Shown here: piece after piece, positions 16,685-25,510 of the stretch
Layout: each line of letters opens with the position of its first letter
How positions within the stretch are numbered: position 1 is the first letter of the stretch
Origin: Inquilinus sp. KBS0705
Lineage (GTDB): Bacteria > Bacteroidota > Bacteroidia > Sphingobacteriales > Sphingobacteriaceae
NCBI GenBank assembly: GCA_005938025.2
Contig: VCCI02000001.1
Span: 744,001 to 808,000, forward strand
DNA: 64,000 nucleotides
Reading direction: 5' to 3'
The notes under the pieces: model-generated
Database searches by the model: none
What the model saw: the letters and a program-made list of their open reading frames with translations, nothing else
What the model was told of the DNA's origin: nothing
Program-made: the position numbers and the translations under genes

Positions 16685-18694
16685 ATGAGCTATAAATGTG
16701 AACTTTGTGATTCGGAAAAAAAGAGTGTGCTTTATTCAAAAGACCGGAATGGGAAAGATGTAAATAATTTTATTTGCGGTGAATGTGGTTTTGTTTTTGT
16801 TTTACCAAGACCTTCAGAAGAAGTAAAGGTAGAACTTTATAAAGAAGGACTTTTTTCTTTAGAGGGTAGAGGTTCGCTTGCCCCTGACGACGCAAAGTTT
16901 AAAAAAACAGAGGCCTTAGCTTACAAGCGGTTTAAATTGCTTGAATCTGTAATTGGTGAAGATGTATTTTCAAAAAATAAAAAAACTGTTGAGATTGGCT
17001 GTGGCGCAGGTAGTTTTTTAAGATATATGAGTGCAGCCGGCTGGGAAGTAACAGGTATAGAACCTGACCCGGTATTTGCCTTAGCGGGTAAAGAAAGGTA
17101 TGGTATTAATATAGAAAGTACATTTTTAGAGGAATTTGACCCGGGATATAAATTTGACTTGATATCAACCTTTCATGTTATAGAACATGTGGAAGAAGTT
17201 AACGCATTTTTATCAAAAATTAATTTGTTATTAAACGATAACGGCATTTTATTTATAGAATGCCCAACTATCGATAAGATGTACGGGCCTAACGCCGATT
17301 TCTTTTTCTGGGATGTACATATAAATACGTTTTCAAATTTAACATTGAAAAGTTTTTTGATAAAGCATGGATTTGAAATAGTTGAACAAACAGTTTTTGG
17401 CAATTTTATAAATTATATATGCCGTAAAAATCCTTCTTCCAACGATTATACGAAGTATTTTGATAGGCCTGCAAGAATTGAGGAACTCGTAGAAAAGAAA
17501 AACAAAGGTGAAAAACCCACACTTCGGCAAATTTTAGGCAAAGCAAAGCTAAATTTAAAAAAGAAAATTAAATCTGCCTTAAAAAGTTCAAAGCAGCGTA
17601 TTGATAAAAACAAGATCCAGATAGCGCATATTGGTTTTCATAATGCAGGTAATACAGGTGATGTTGTTTTGTTTGAATCGGTAAGGCTATTATTTAAAAG
17701 TATTAAAAAAGACATTCAATTTTCTCTATTTAACGTTCATGATCAAGTTACTCCTGAATTAATAAAAACATTAAATAAATTCGATTTAATTATTATAGGA
17801 GGCGGGGGGCTATTTTTACGCGACACTAACCCTAACGAAATATCCGGCTGGCAATGGGCATGCCCTAATGATTTGATGGAAAAAATAACTACACCAATTG
17901 CAGTTTTTGCTGTAGGTTATAACAGGTTTAGAAACCAGGAAGATTTTCATGAGAACTTTAGGAAAAGTATAGCTATATTAATGGATAAAAGCGTTTCGTT
18001 CGGAATTAGAAATACTGGCAGTATAAATAAACTTAAAGATTACTATACCCCTGAAAGGCAAAAACAAATTATATATCAGCCTTGTTCAACTACTTTTTTA
18101 GATAAATACTTTGAATCTGTCGAACATATTTCAGAATCAAATAAAATAGCGGTTAATATAGCGTTTGACAGACATAGCATGCGTTTTCAAGGCAAAGAAA
18201 AGCAAGTACTTTATAATGTTGCCGATGCTTTAAAGTATTTTAGTGATAAAGGATGGCAAATTGATGTTATATCGCATGTGCCAACGGATCAGGAAGCGCA
18301 AATATGGTTTAAAGCAAGAGGGCTTAACTTTAACATCGTTAATATCGAAAAGCAACATGTTGGCAAGGTTGCTGATGTTTATAAACAATATAAGGTAGTG
18401 TTAGGAATGCGAGGGCATGCACAAATGATACCATTTGGTTTAAGTGTACCCATTATTACTTTATCTACCCATGATAAAATGATGTATTTTTTAGAAGATA
18501 TACAACATACTGAGTGGGGTATTGAATTAGTAAAAGAAAATAATTTAAAAGAAGAAATAATTAACAAGGTTAATTATATTAACGATAATTATCCTCTTGT
18601 AAAAAAACAAATTGCCGAAGCTCAGGAAAAGTTATGGCAATCATCAAAAAATAACATTGAGAATATTTTTTCCAGATTAAAAAATAAAACATGA
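16685..18694 (+). CDS. Fusion of SAM methyltransferase and polysaccharide pyruvyl transferase
   Basis: A 669-residue two-domain enzyme. Residues 1-36 hold a zinc-ribbon-like pair of CxxC motifs (Cys5/8 and Cys31/34). Residues about 75-245 are a class I methyltransferase with VEIGCGAGS at 102-110. A Lys-rich linker (about 250-310) leads to a pyruvyl transferase domain (311-669) with HNAGNTGD, the LIIIGGGGLFLRD strand and the late VLGMRGHAQMIPFGL motif. The latter family moves pyruvate from PEP to a sugar as a ketal. Both domains look complete, with no frameshift sign. The gene overlaps the next by 4 bp (ATGA). It could modify the chain end or a repeat-unit sugar. Confidence 0.85.
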   Translation: MSYKCELCDSEKKSVLYSKDRNGKDVNNFICGECGFVFVLPRPSEEVKVELYKEGLFSLEGRGSLAPDDAKFKKTEALAYKRFKLLESVIGEDVFSKNKKTVEIGCGAGSFLRYMSAAGWEVTGIEPDPVFALAGKERYGINIESTFLEEFDPGYKFDLISTFHVIEHVEEVNAFLSKINLLLNDNGILFIECPTIDKMYGPNADFFFWDVHINTFSNLTLKSFLIKHGFEIVEQTVFGNFINYICRKNPSSNDYTKYFDRPARIEELVEKKNKGEKPTLRQILGKAKLNLKKKIKSALKSSKQRIDKNKIQIAHIGFHNAGNTGDVVLFESVRLLFKSIKKDIQFSLFNVHDQVTPELIKTLNKFDLIIIGGGGLFLRDTNPNEISGWQWACPNDLMEKITTPIAVFAVGYNRFRNQEDFHENFRKSIAILMDKSVSFGIRNTGSINKLKDYYTPERQKQIIYQPCSTTFLDKYFESVEHISESNKIAVNIAFDRHSMRFQGKEKQVLYNVADALKYFSDKGWQIDVISHVPTDQEAQIWFKARGLNFNIVNIEKQHVGKVADVYKQYKVVLGMRGHAQMIPFGLSVPIITLSTHDKMMYFLEDIQHTEWGIELVKENNLKEEIINKVNYINDNYPLVKKQIAEAQEKLWQSSKNNIENIFSRLKNKT

Positions 18695-19581
18695 GTATAG
18701 AACAAAGTGCTACTCCGAAGATTATAGCCGAAATAGGTTGTAACCATAAAGGAGATATGAATATAGCTAAAGATTTAATCGCAACTGCAGCTCTTTTTTG
18801 CAAGGTTGATGTGGCTAAATTTCAAAAAAGAAATAATAAGGCGTTATTATCTGAAGAAGAATATAACACGCCGCACCCTAATCCTGAAAATTCATACGGT
18901 AGTACCTATGGCGAGCACAGGGAGTTTTTAGAGCTTAGCCTGGAAGATCACCGCCAGTTAAAAGCCTGGTGTGAAGAATATGGAATAGAATACTCTACAT
19001 CTGTTTGGGATATTATTTCGGCACAAGAAATAACAGAATTAAATCCTAAACTAATTAAAATACCGTCGGCATGTAACTTAAATAAAGAGATGTTAGGTTA
19101 TTTATGCGATCACTATAATGGTGAAATCCACGTTTCTTTTGGGATGACGCTGCAAGATGAAGAGGAGCAAATTGTAAAATTCTTTGAATCAAAGGGCAGA
19201 GCGAAAGATTTGGTTTTATACAGTTGCACCTCAGGTTATCCTGTACCATTTGAAGATATTTCATTATTAGAGATAGTACGTATAAAAGAGCAGTTTGAAG
19301 GCAGGGTTAAAGCTATTGGGTTTTCGGGGCACCATTTAGGAATAGCAGTAGATGCCGCCGCCATTGCATTAGGTGCAGAGTGGGTTGAAAGGCACTTTAC
19401 ACTTGATCGTACCTGGAAAGGAACAGACCACGCCGCATCATTGGAGCCAGATGGATTAAGAAAACTTGCCCGTGATTGTAAGGCTGTCCATAAAGCATTA
19501 ACGTATAAAGAAAAACAAATATTAGATATCGAGAGTGTACAACGTAATAAGCTAAAAAAGAATCAAATAAAGTGGCAATAG
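18691..19581 (+). CDS. Sialic acid synthase-like protein (NeuB family) lacking the SAF domain
   Basis: A 296-residue PEP-dependent condensing enzyme that should join PEP to a hexose or hexosamine (phosphate) to give a nonulosonic acid. NeuB motifs are present in order: EIGCNHKGD, VAKFQKR, KIPSACNLN, SFGMT, LYSCTSGYPVP, GFSGHHLGIAVDA, and the late ERHFTLDRTWKGTDHA. Typical NeuB proteins have about 340-350 residues with a C-terminal antifreeze-like (SAF) domain; here the protein ends soon after the barrel. In NeuB dimers the SAF domain helps close the partner's active site, so its absence is notable. The stop overlaps the next gene by 10 bp. Confidence 0.8.
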   Translation: MSIEQSATPKIIAEIGCNHKGDMNIAKDLIATAALFCKVDVAKFQKRNNKALLSEEEYNTPHPNPENSYGSTYGEHREFLELSLEDHRQLKAWCEEYGIEYSTSVWDIISAQEITELNPKLIKIPSACNLNKEMLGYLCDHYNGEIHVSFGMTLQDEEEQIVKFFESKGRAKDLVLYSCTSGYPVPFEDISLLEIVRIKEQFEGRVKAIGFSGHHLGIAVDAAAIALGAEWVERHFTLDRTWKGTDHAASLEPDGLRKLARDCKAVHKALTYKEKQILDIESVQRNKLKKNQIKWQ

Positions 19582-20756
19582 TTGCATTAGTGCCTGCCCG
19601 TTGCGGGAGCAAATCAATCCCGTTTAAAAATGTTAAATCATTTTGTGGTAAGCCGTTAATTTATTGGAACCTAAAAGCTTTAAATGATGCACCTGACGTT
19701 ACTTATATCCATGTGGCAACGGATTGTGATGAAATTGAGCAAATTGTTAATGACTTCAATTTTAGCAAAGTAGGTGTGTATCGGCGAAATAAAGAAAATG
19801 CGAATGATACCGCCAGTACCGAATCTGTTATGCTGGAGTTTTTAGGTAACAAAGCTCAAGACTTTAAAGCCGACGATTTATTTATTCTTTCGCAGATTAC
19901 CAATCCCTTCACCACAAGTATGGATTTTTCTGATGCCATAAACCAGCTTAAAAACAAAGGAGGCGATTCGTTATTAAGCTGTGCGCCCATTAAACGATTT
20001 TTTTGGAACAAAAACGGCACTCCGCAGAATTACGATTATCTAAATCGTCCCCGCAGACAGGATTTTGATGGAACATACATCGAAAACGGTGCGTTTTACA
20101 TAAATACGATAGGCAATATACAGCGGGATAAAAATAGGCTCTCTGGCAAGATATCTATTTACGAGATGCCCGAATACACCCAGATAGAAATTGATGAACC
20201 ACATGACTGGATAATAGCCGAGGGGCTATTTAAAGCTACGGTATACCATAGCTTTTTACCCACTGTTAACGAGAGAGTAAAAAATATAAAAATTGTACTA
20301 ACTGATGTAGATGGTGTTTTAACAGATGCCGGAATGTATTATTCAGAAAAAGGTGACGAGTTGAAAAAATTCAACACTCATGATGGTATGGCTTTTTCTA
20401 TTTTACATGAAAAAGGTTTTAAAACCGGAATTATAACGTCAGAGACTACCGAAATAGTAACACGCCGGGCGGCAAAGTTAAAAGTAGATTATGTTTACCA
20501 GGGTAAACGCGACGGCGGTAAGTTAGAGGCTATCAAAGAAATATGTTTTAAAGAGAATATTGGATTAAACGATGTAGCCTACATAGGTGATGATATTAAC
20601 TGTATTGCAGCGCTTGAAGCTGTAGGTTTTGCCGCTTGTCCTGCAAACGCCACATCACTGGTAAAAGCTATAGCAGGCATAAATATATTACAAACAAAAG
20701 GCGGAGAAGGCGCTTTTAGGGAATTTGCCGGGATAATACTTTCAAATGAAACATAA
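19572..20756 (+). CDS. Fusion of acylneuraminate cytidylyltransferase (NeuA-like) and HAD phosphatase (KdsC-like)
   Basis: A 394-residue bifunctional protein with a GTG start inside the previous gene; the next in-frame residues IVALVPARCGSKSIP are the expected N-terminus, supporting this start. Residues 1-225 activate a nonulosonic or ulosonic acid with CTP. Residues about 237-394 are a C0-type HAD phosphatase with LTDVDGVLTD (Asp245/Asp247), a late Lys and YIGDDIN. This fusion is known from animal CMAS and some Bacteroidota. A fused phosphatase implies that the upstream synthase makes a phosphorylated acid (for example KDN-9-phosphate) that is dephosphorylated before CMP activation. The exact sugar is inference. 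Confidence 0.85.
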   Translation: MAIVALVPARCGSKSIPFKNVKSFCGKPLIYWNLKALNDAPDVTYIHVATDCDEIEQIVNDFNFSKVGVYRRNKENANDTASTESVMLEFLGNKAQDFKADDLFILSQITNPFTTSMDFSDAINQLKNKGGDSLLSCAPIKRFFWNKNGTPQNYDYLNRPRRQDFDGTYIENGAFYINTIGNIQRDKNRLSGKISIYEMPEYTQIEIDEPHDWIIAEGLFKATVYHSFLPTVNERVKNIKIVLTDVDGVLTDAGMYYSEKGDELKKFNTHDGMAFSILHEKGFKTGIITSETTEIVTRRAAKLKVDYVYQGKRDGGKLEAIKEICFKENIGLNDVAYIGDDINCIAALEAVGFAACPANATSLVKAIAGINILQTKGGEGAFREFAGIILSNET

Positions 20757-21585
20757 GGAAGTAATTATATTAGGTAGTGGCCAGTCTATTAATGAATTAT
20801 CAAAACAAGAGATAGATTATGTTAATAACTGTGAAGGTGTTATAGCTATGAATAAGTTTATGGCTTTCTACAAGCAAACAGGTATTAAACCAAACATAGT
20901 TTATTATGTTGATAATCATCATATAAACACCAAACGGTTTTTAAATTATCTTTTTAAGGTATGCAGGCAAAATAGCCTGACAGGCATCACATTTTTTTTA
21001 AACAAAAAAATAAAAAGTGATTTATACACAAGTGTTGTAGCTTACCTGTTTGCCAAAATAAGGTATAATTTAAAAACCATTGCACGTAAAATATTATACG
21101 ATAAAAAAAAAACATTTATACAACGGTTCTTTTTTTTAGCACCATCCAAAAACAACTATACATTTGTCAAATGCAGTACCTATTTGGTTGGTGGCGAATG
21201 GGCAAAATCTGTCGATGAAGTGTTATTTCATTATAGGGGGAGTTTAAGCACTGTTTTAAACTTGGCAACAGTACTATACCCTGGTTATACCATTAAACTC
21301 TTAGGTAACGATTTTAACAATGGCGCTTATTTTTTTGATGAAGCGCTTAAAAATATAGATGTAGAGTGGAAAGATCATACCTCTGAAAAGGTAAAAGAAA
21401 CTAATACACACTGGAGTGTTGCACAGGTAGAGGGAACAACAATTTTCGACAAGTTTCCATACATACTAAGTAAGTTGAAAGAGAATAATAATGAAATTTA
21501 CTGCTGTAATAAACAAAGTTTGTTGGTAACCGGTAATTATATACCATATGCGCCGGTAATTACGGGCTCTGTTAAAACATCATAA
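20746..21585 (+). CDS. Unidentified glycosyltransferase-like protein, candidate nonulosonate (sialyl)transferase
   Basis: A 279-residue protein overlapping the CMP-sugar synthetase gene by 11 bp. I do not recognise a family with certainty. The N-terminus VIILGSGQSINEL resembles the glycine-rich first strand of bacterial sialyltransferases (GT42-like) and DUF115-type proteins. Later it has YRGSLSTVLNLATVLYPGYTIKLLGNDFNNG, read here in parts as a nucleotide-binding strand followed by an acidic loop. There is no signal peptide and no convincing TM helix, and the middle is very Lys-rich. Tight coupling to the CMP-sugar gene suggests it transfers that sugar. Confidence 0.45.
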   Translation: MKHKEVIILGSGQSINELSKQEIDYVNNCEGVIAMNKFMAFYKQTGIKPNIVYYVDNHHINTKRFLNYLFKVCRQNSLTGITFFLNKKIKSDLYTSVVAYLFAKIRYNLKTIARKILYDKKKTFIQRFFFLAPSKNNYTFVKCSTYLVGGEWAKSVDEVLFHYRGSLSTVLNLATVLYPGYTIKLLGNDFNNGAYFFDEALKNIDVEWKDHTSEKVKETNTHWSVAQVEGTTIFDKFPYILSKLKENNNEIYCCNKQSLLVTGNYIPYAPVITGSVKTS

Positions 21586-21594
21586 AGTTATAAT

Positions 21595-22527
21595 ATGGTA
21601 TTAACAAATAGTTACAAAGTGTATGTGGTAATTGTTGTTTACAATGGCATGCAATGGTTACAACGTTGTTTATCCAGTTTACAAAATAGTCTATTGCCAT
21701 TAAAAGTTATTTTGGTTGACAATGGCTCTGTTGATGGTAGCCCTCAATTTATAAAAACAAATTTTTCAGAATATACCTATATACAGGCAGATACTAATTT
21801 GGGTTTTGGTAGGGCCAACAACATAGGGATTGAGATAGCTATTAATGAATGTGCTGATTATGTTTTTTTATTAAACCAGGATGCATGGGTTGAAGTAAAT
21901 ACTATACAAAACTTGATAAATATCCATAAAAAGAACCCTCAGTTTGGCATTTTAAGCCCAATGCATTTAGATGCAGGATATTTAAACTTAGATTACAATT
22001 TTTCAACCTTTATAACACCAGACAAGTGCCCGAATTTATGCTCTGATATTTACACAAATAACTTAAAAATAGTTTATGCAGCCGAGTTTATAAATGCCGC
22101 AGCTTGGTTAATGTCAGCCAAATGCATCAAAAAGGTTGGGCTGTTTGATAAACTGTTTTTTCATTATGGTGAGGACAGGAATTACAGTCAGCGTGTATTG
22201 TATCATGGCTTTAAGATAGGCGTTTGTCCAAGTGAAAAAATTGTTCACGACAGAGATAACCGTAAAGGTCCTGAAGGAAGGGCTCCAAAAGAAAAAAGAC
22301 AGCGAAAAATTTTAGTTAGACTTTGTGATATTAATGACGCCAATATAAAGGCTAAAATACGATCGGTACAAAATAATTTACTCCGGAAGACTATAAAGAA
22401 TGCTTTGCTTTTTAGAAAGACTTTATTTTTTGAAAGTTTGTCAGATTATCTCTTTGTAAAAGAAAAAAAGAAATCAATTATCGACAGTTGGTATAATAAC
22501 AGCATGCCGTTTATGGAAAGGGCATAA
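21595..22527 (+). CDS. GT2 glycosyltransferase (rhamnosyltransferase-like)
   Basis: A 310-residue GT-A fold enzyme. The N-terminus VVIVVYNGMQWLQRCLSSL is followed by ILVDNGSVDGS, and the metal-site region is YVFLLNQDAWVE, the NQDAW form typical of WbbL-like rhamnosyl or related transferases. The late FFHYGEDRNYSQRV supplies the catalytic-base-like acidic residues. It is cytoplasmic, adding one sugar to the lipid-linked glycan. Donor and acceptor cannot be deduced. It starts 9 bp after the preceding gene. Confidence 0.88.
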   Translation: MVLTNSYKVYVVIVVYNGMQWLQRCLSSLQNSLLPLKVILVDNGSVDGSPQFIKTNFSEYTYIQADTNLGFGRANNIGIEIAINECADYVFLLNQDAWVEVNTIQNLINIHKKNPQFGILSPMHLDAGYLNLDYNFSTFITPDKCPNLCSDIYTNNLKIVYAAEFINAAAWLMSAKCIKKVGLFDKLFFHYGEDRNYSQRVLYHGFKIGVCPSEKIVHDRDNRKGPEGRAPKEKRQRKILVRLCDINDANIKAKIRSVQNNLLRKTIKNALLFRKTLFFESLSDYLFVKEKKKSIIDSWYNNSMPFMERA

Positions 22528-22560
22528 CACAACAAACTTAGTAATTAAATAACTATTTTT

Positions 22561-23493
22561 ATGTTCAAAGTGTCGGTAATTATTCCTGTTTATAATGCAG
22601 AAAACTATTTAGAAAAGGCTGTGATGTCTGCTGTTGAACTGTCAGATGTAAAAGAAGTATTATTAATTGATGATGCATCTCCTGACAATTCGGGTAAATT
22701 ATGCGATATACTTTTAAAAAAATTTGATAAAGTAAAGGTATTTAGGCATCCAAATAACGAAAATAGGGGCGCCGGAGCATCACGGAATTTAGGCTTGCAA
22801 ATGGCCAGTTGTGATTACATAGCGTTTTTAGACGCTGATGATTATTATTTACCTAACAGATTTGATATTACAAAGCATATTTTTGAGAGGGATAAAAGTG
22901 TTGATGGCATTTACGAAACTGTAGGCGTTTTTTTTTATACCGAGAAAGCAAAAGAGCAGTTTGCACAATGGAAAGGAATTTTGACAGAAGGTGTTGATGA
23001 CTTCTTGGAAAGAGTAGAGGATAGGCACATTAAAAGCGAAAATTTATTAATGTCACTTTTAAGTGCCGGTACAGGCCGCTTTCATACAGATGGAATAACC
23101 TTTAAAAAGGAGTTGTTAAAAAAAACTGGTATGTTTAACCCAGCCCTAAGATTGCATCAGGACACCGATCTTTGGCTTAGAATGGCTTACAGCGGGAAGC
23201 TTGTACCTGGTAAGTATGATAAGCCAGTTGCTATACGTGGTGTGCACGAGCAGAACAGAATACATAGTTTAAATATTAACTCCAGAAAGAATTTATATAC
23301 TTCGGTGTATAAGTGGTTTTTAAATAAACCGTTAAACCCTATAGTATTTAGAGTTATATTTAAATACTATATAAATAATTTATATCCATGGCCGACAATA
23401 AAGTTTGCACCTGTCAGAAAAACTTTAAAATTGGCATGTATGGCAAAAGAAATAGTAAAAAAACCTATAATTATAACCAGATTAATTAGTTAG
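22561..23493 (+). CDS. GT2 glycosyltransferase
   Basis: A 310-residue GT-A glycosyltransferase with VSVIIPVYNAENYLEKAV, LLIDDASPDNSG, a RGAGASRNLGL loop, the YIAFLDADDYYLPNRF metal-binding region and an acceptor-side LRLHQDTDLWLRMAY motif. It lies between another GT2 gene and the Wzz-like gene (2-bp gap). Sugar specificity is unknown. Confidence 0.88.
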   Translation: MFKVSVIIPVYNAENYLEKAVMSAVELSDVKEVLLIDDASPDNSGKLCDILLKKFDKVKVFRHPNNENRGAGASRNLGLQMASCDYIAFLDADDYYLPNRFDITKHIFERDKSVDGIYETVGVFFYTEKAKEQFAQWKGILTEGVDDFLERVEDRHIKSENLLMSLLSAGTGRFHTDGITFKKELLKKTGMFNPALRLHQDTDLWLRMAYSGKLVPGKYDKPVAIRGVHEQNRIHSLNINSRKNLYTSVYKWFLNKPLNPIVFRVIFKYYINNLYPWPTIKFAPVRKTLKLACMAKEIVKKPIIITRLIS

Positions 23494-23495
23494 CA

Positions 23496-24587
23496 ATGGA
23501 AGAAGAAAAAGTAAGCATTATTGGCTTATTAAGAACCCTTTATCAAAAAAAGAAACTCATTTATAAAATAACAGGGGTATTTGTAGCTTTAGGGATATTT
23601 ATATACATTATCAGCCCACGCGAGTATAGTTCTTCTGCAACATTATTATCAGAGTCGCAAAGTTCGGGTTTGGCCGGCCTCAGTAGTTTAGCGAGTTTAG
23701 CGGGTGTTAATCTTGGTAACAATTTAAGCAGTAGTGACGGTATAAATTCAACACTTTATGAAGAGGTATTAAACAGTACGCCATTTTTAAATAAACTCAT
23801 AAAAAAGCAGTTTTTCTTTCCATCTGTTAACAAGAATTTGTTATTGGGCGACTACCTTATAAACTACTCGAGGCAGCCAATACTTAAAACAATAGTTAAA
23901 CTTCCGTCAAAATTAACCACCTCAGTTACCGGATTATTTAAGAATAATACCGAAAAAGTAGCAAACAATAAAGTAGATACAGGCATAAACGACCTGTTAT
24001 TTACTAACAAAGTATTTTTTATTCAGAAAACTGATTCTAAGGCTGTAAATGAGTTGAAGAACAGGCTGACATATAACCTTGACATTAGAACCGGGCTTGT
24101 TGAATTGGATTTTGATTTGCAAGATAAGGTTGTTGCGGCACAGGTTATGAAACAAATGGTAGACGAACTTAGCTTTTATGTTATCAATTATGAAACGCAG
24201 AAAGTGAGGCGTAGTTTACAACTTACCGAGGTACAGTTGGCTAAATCTCAAAAAAGATATACTGAGGCACAGACTAATTTAGCGTCTTTTAGGGATAGAA
24301 ATAGGAACATGTTATTTAACATACCTAAAACTGAAGATGACAGGCTACAGGCGCAACTCAATTTAGAATTTAATGTGTACAACGGGCTGCTACAGCAACG
24401 TGAGCAATTGAGGCTAAAATTAGCTAACGAAACACCGGCTATTTCGGTTATTGAGCCACCGCAAGTAGCACCTACCTGGGATAGCCCTAATTTTTTACTA
24501 ATAATGCTGATATGTATTTTTCTTGGGTTTTTTATTGGTTCAACTTTTGTGTTGGTGAAAAATAGTATCATTCAAATTATTAGTTAA
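23496..24587 (+). CDS. Wzz/GumC-like chain-length determinant (polysaccharide co-polymerase)
   Basis: A 363-residue protein with a cytoplasmic N-terminus, TM1 at about 25-45, a long periplasmic region with Gln/Leu-rich helices (coiled coil at about 220-310), the Pro-rich IEPPQVAPTWDSPN just before TM2 (about 328-352), and a short cytoplasmic tail. This topology and the Pro motif are diagnostic of Wzz. No C-terminal tyrosine kinase domain is present. Wzz proteins set chain length together with a Wzy polymerase, which is encoded three genes downstream. Confidence 0.85.
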   Translation: MEEEKVSIIGLLRTLYQKKKLIYKITGVFVALGIFIYIISPREYSSSATLLSESQSSGLAGLSSLASLAGVNLGNNLSSSDGINSTLYEEVLNSTPFLNKLIKKQFFFPSVNKNLLLGDYLINYSRQPILKTIVKLPSKLTTSVTGLFKNNTEKVANNKVDTGINDLLFTNKVFFIQKTDSKAVNELKNRLTYNLDIRTGLVELDFDLQDKVVAAQVMKQMVDELSFYVINYETQKVRRSLQLTEVQLAKSQKRYTEAQTNLASFRDRNRNMLFNIPKTEDDRLQAQLNLEFNVYNGLLQQREQLRLKLANETPAISVIEPPQVAPTWDSPNFLLIMLICIFLGFFIGSTFVLVKNSIIQIIS

Positions 24588-24627
24588 AAAGTTTATTAAC
24601 CATTGCGATTGATTTATAACTATAGAC

Positions 24628-25488
24628 ATGGAGCCTAATAGCAGAGCAGTACTCTGTGTAATTATCCCTGTATATAAAGATTTGCATGGGCTAACCGACA
24701 CCTTAAATTCGCTAAAAAATCAGTCTGTTTCCTTTGATCAATTTGAGGTAATAATTGCTAACGATGGAGCTAACGAGGCAATAAGTGCATATTGCAAGGA
24801 TGCTAACCTTACCTGTATAGATATTAGCCCTAATAAGGGATCGTATAACGCGCGAAACCAAGCTATTAGTAAAGCCGGCGATCATATAAAATATTTGGCT
24901 TTTATTGATGCAGATATAATTGCTCATACAAATTGGGTTAAAAATGGTCTTTATCATTTGCAAGAGTATGATTATGTTGCCGGTGATGTGCAAATACGCA
25001 AGGAATTGGTAACTAATATAGCCACATATCACGATTACCTAACAGCGTTTCCAATTCAAAAATATTTTAATGAATTGGGGTTTGGTGTAACTGGAAATCT
25101 CTTTATAAGGCGAACTGTAATTGACAATATTGGGGCTTTCAATCCTGTTTTAAGATCTGGAGGTGACATGGAGTTTGGTATACGTGCCGGTGAAAACAAC
25201 AGTATAAAAAAAACATTTGCTGCTGATTGTGTAGTATATCATGCCCCTCGTACACACGTTGAAAAAGTTGATAAGCTAAAACGAGTAATGCAGGGGCAAA
25301 AGGATTTGTTAACAATGGATAGTGAAAAATTCAAATTCCTTGAAAGAAACGAAACCGGTTTAAAGTTACTTTTACCACCGCGATGGGCTGCTGTAGAAAA
25401 TATTTATCAGTATGATAAGCGTTTTAGTAAATGGGACCTGTATTTATACGTTTATAAACTACGGTTAGCAAAGTTTTTAGCAAATTAA
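24628..25488 (+). CDS. GT2 glycosyltransferase
   Basis: A 286-residue GT-A enzyme: CVIIPVYKDLHGLTDTL, EVIIANDGANE, the NKGSYNARNQAI loop and YLAFIDADIIAHTNW as the metal site. A later GVTGNLFIRR and GGDMEFGIRAG fit the acceptor/base region of GT2 galactosyl or glucosyl transferases. It stands after a 40-bp gap from the Wzz-like gene. Specificity is not deducible. Confidence 0.87.
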   Translation: MEPNSRAVLCVIIPVYKDLHGLTDTLNSLKNQSVSFDQFEVIIANDGANEAISAYCKDANLTCIDISPNKGSYNARNQAISKAGDHIKYLAFIDADIIAHTNWVKNGLYHLQEYDYVAGDVQIRKELVTNIATYHDYLTAFPIQKYFNELGFGVTGNLFIRRTVIDNIGAFNPVLRSGGDMEFGIRAGENNSIKKTFAADCVVYHAPRTHVEKVDKLKRVMQGQKDLLTMDSEKFKFLERNETGLKLLLPPRWAAVENIYQYDKRFSKWDLYLYVYKLRLAKFLAN

Positions 25489-25510
25489 TTTATAGTACTT
25501 ACCTACGTCA

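Noticed and set aside
18691..20756. Kdo synthesis (KdsA/KdsB) as the role of this pair
   Set aside because: The synthase has NeuB motifs (NHKGD, GTDHA region) rather than KdsA ones, so a nine-carbon acid is more likely, though not proven.
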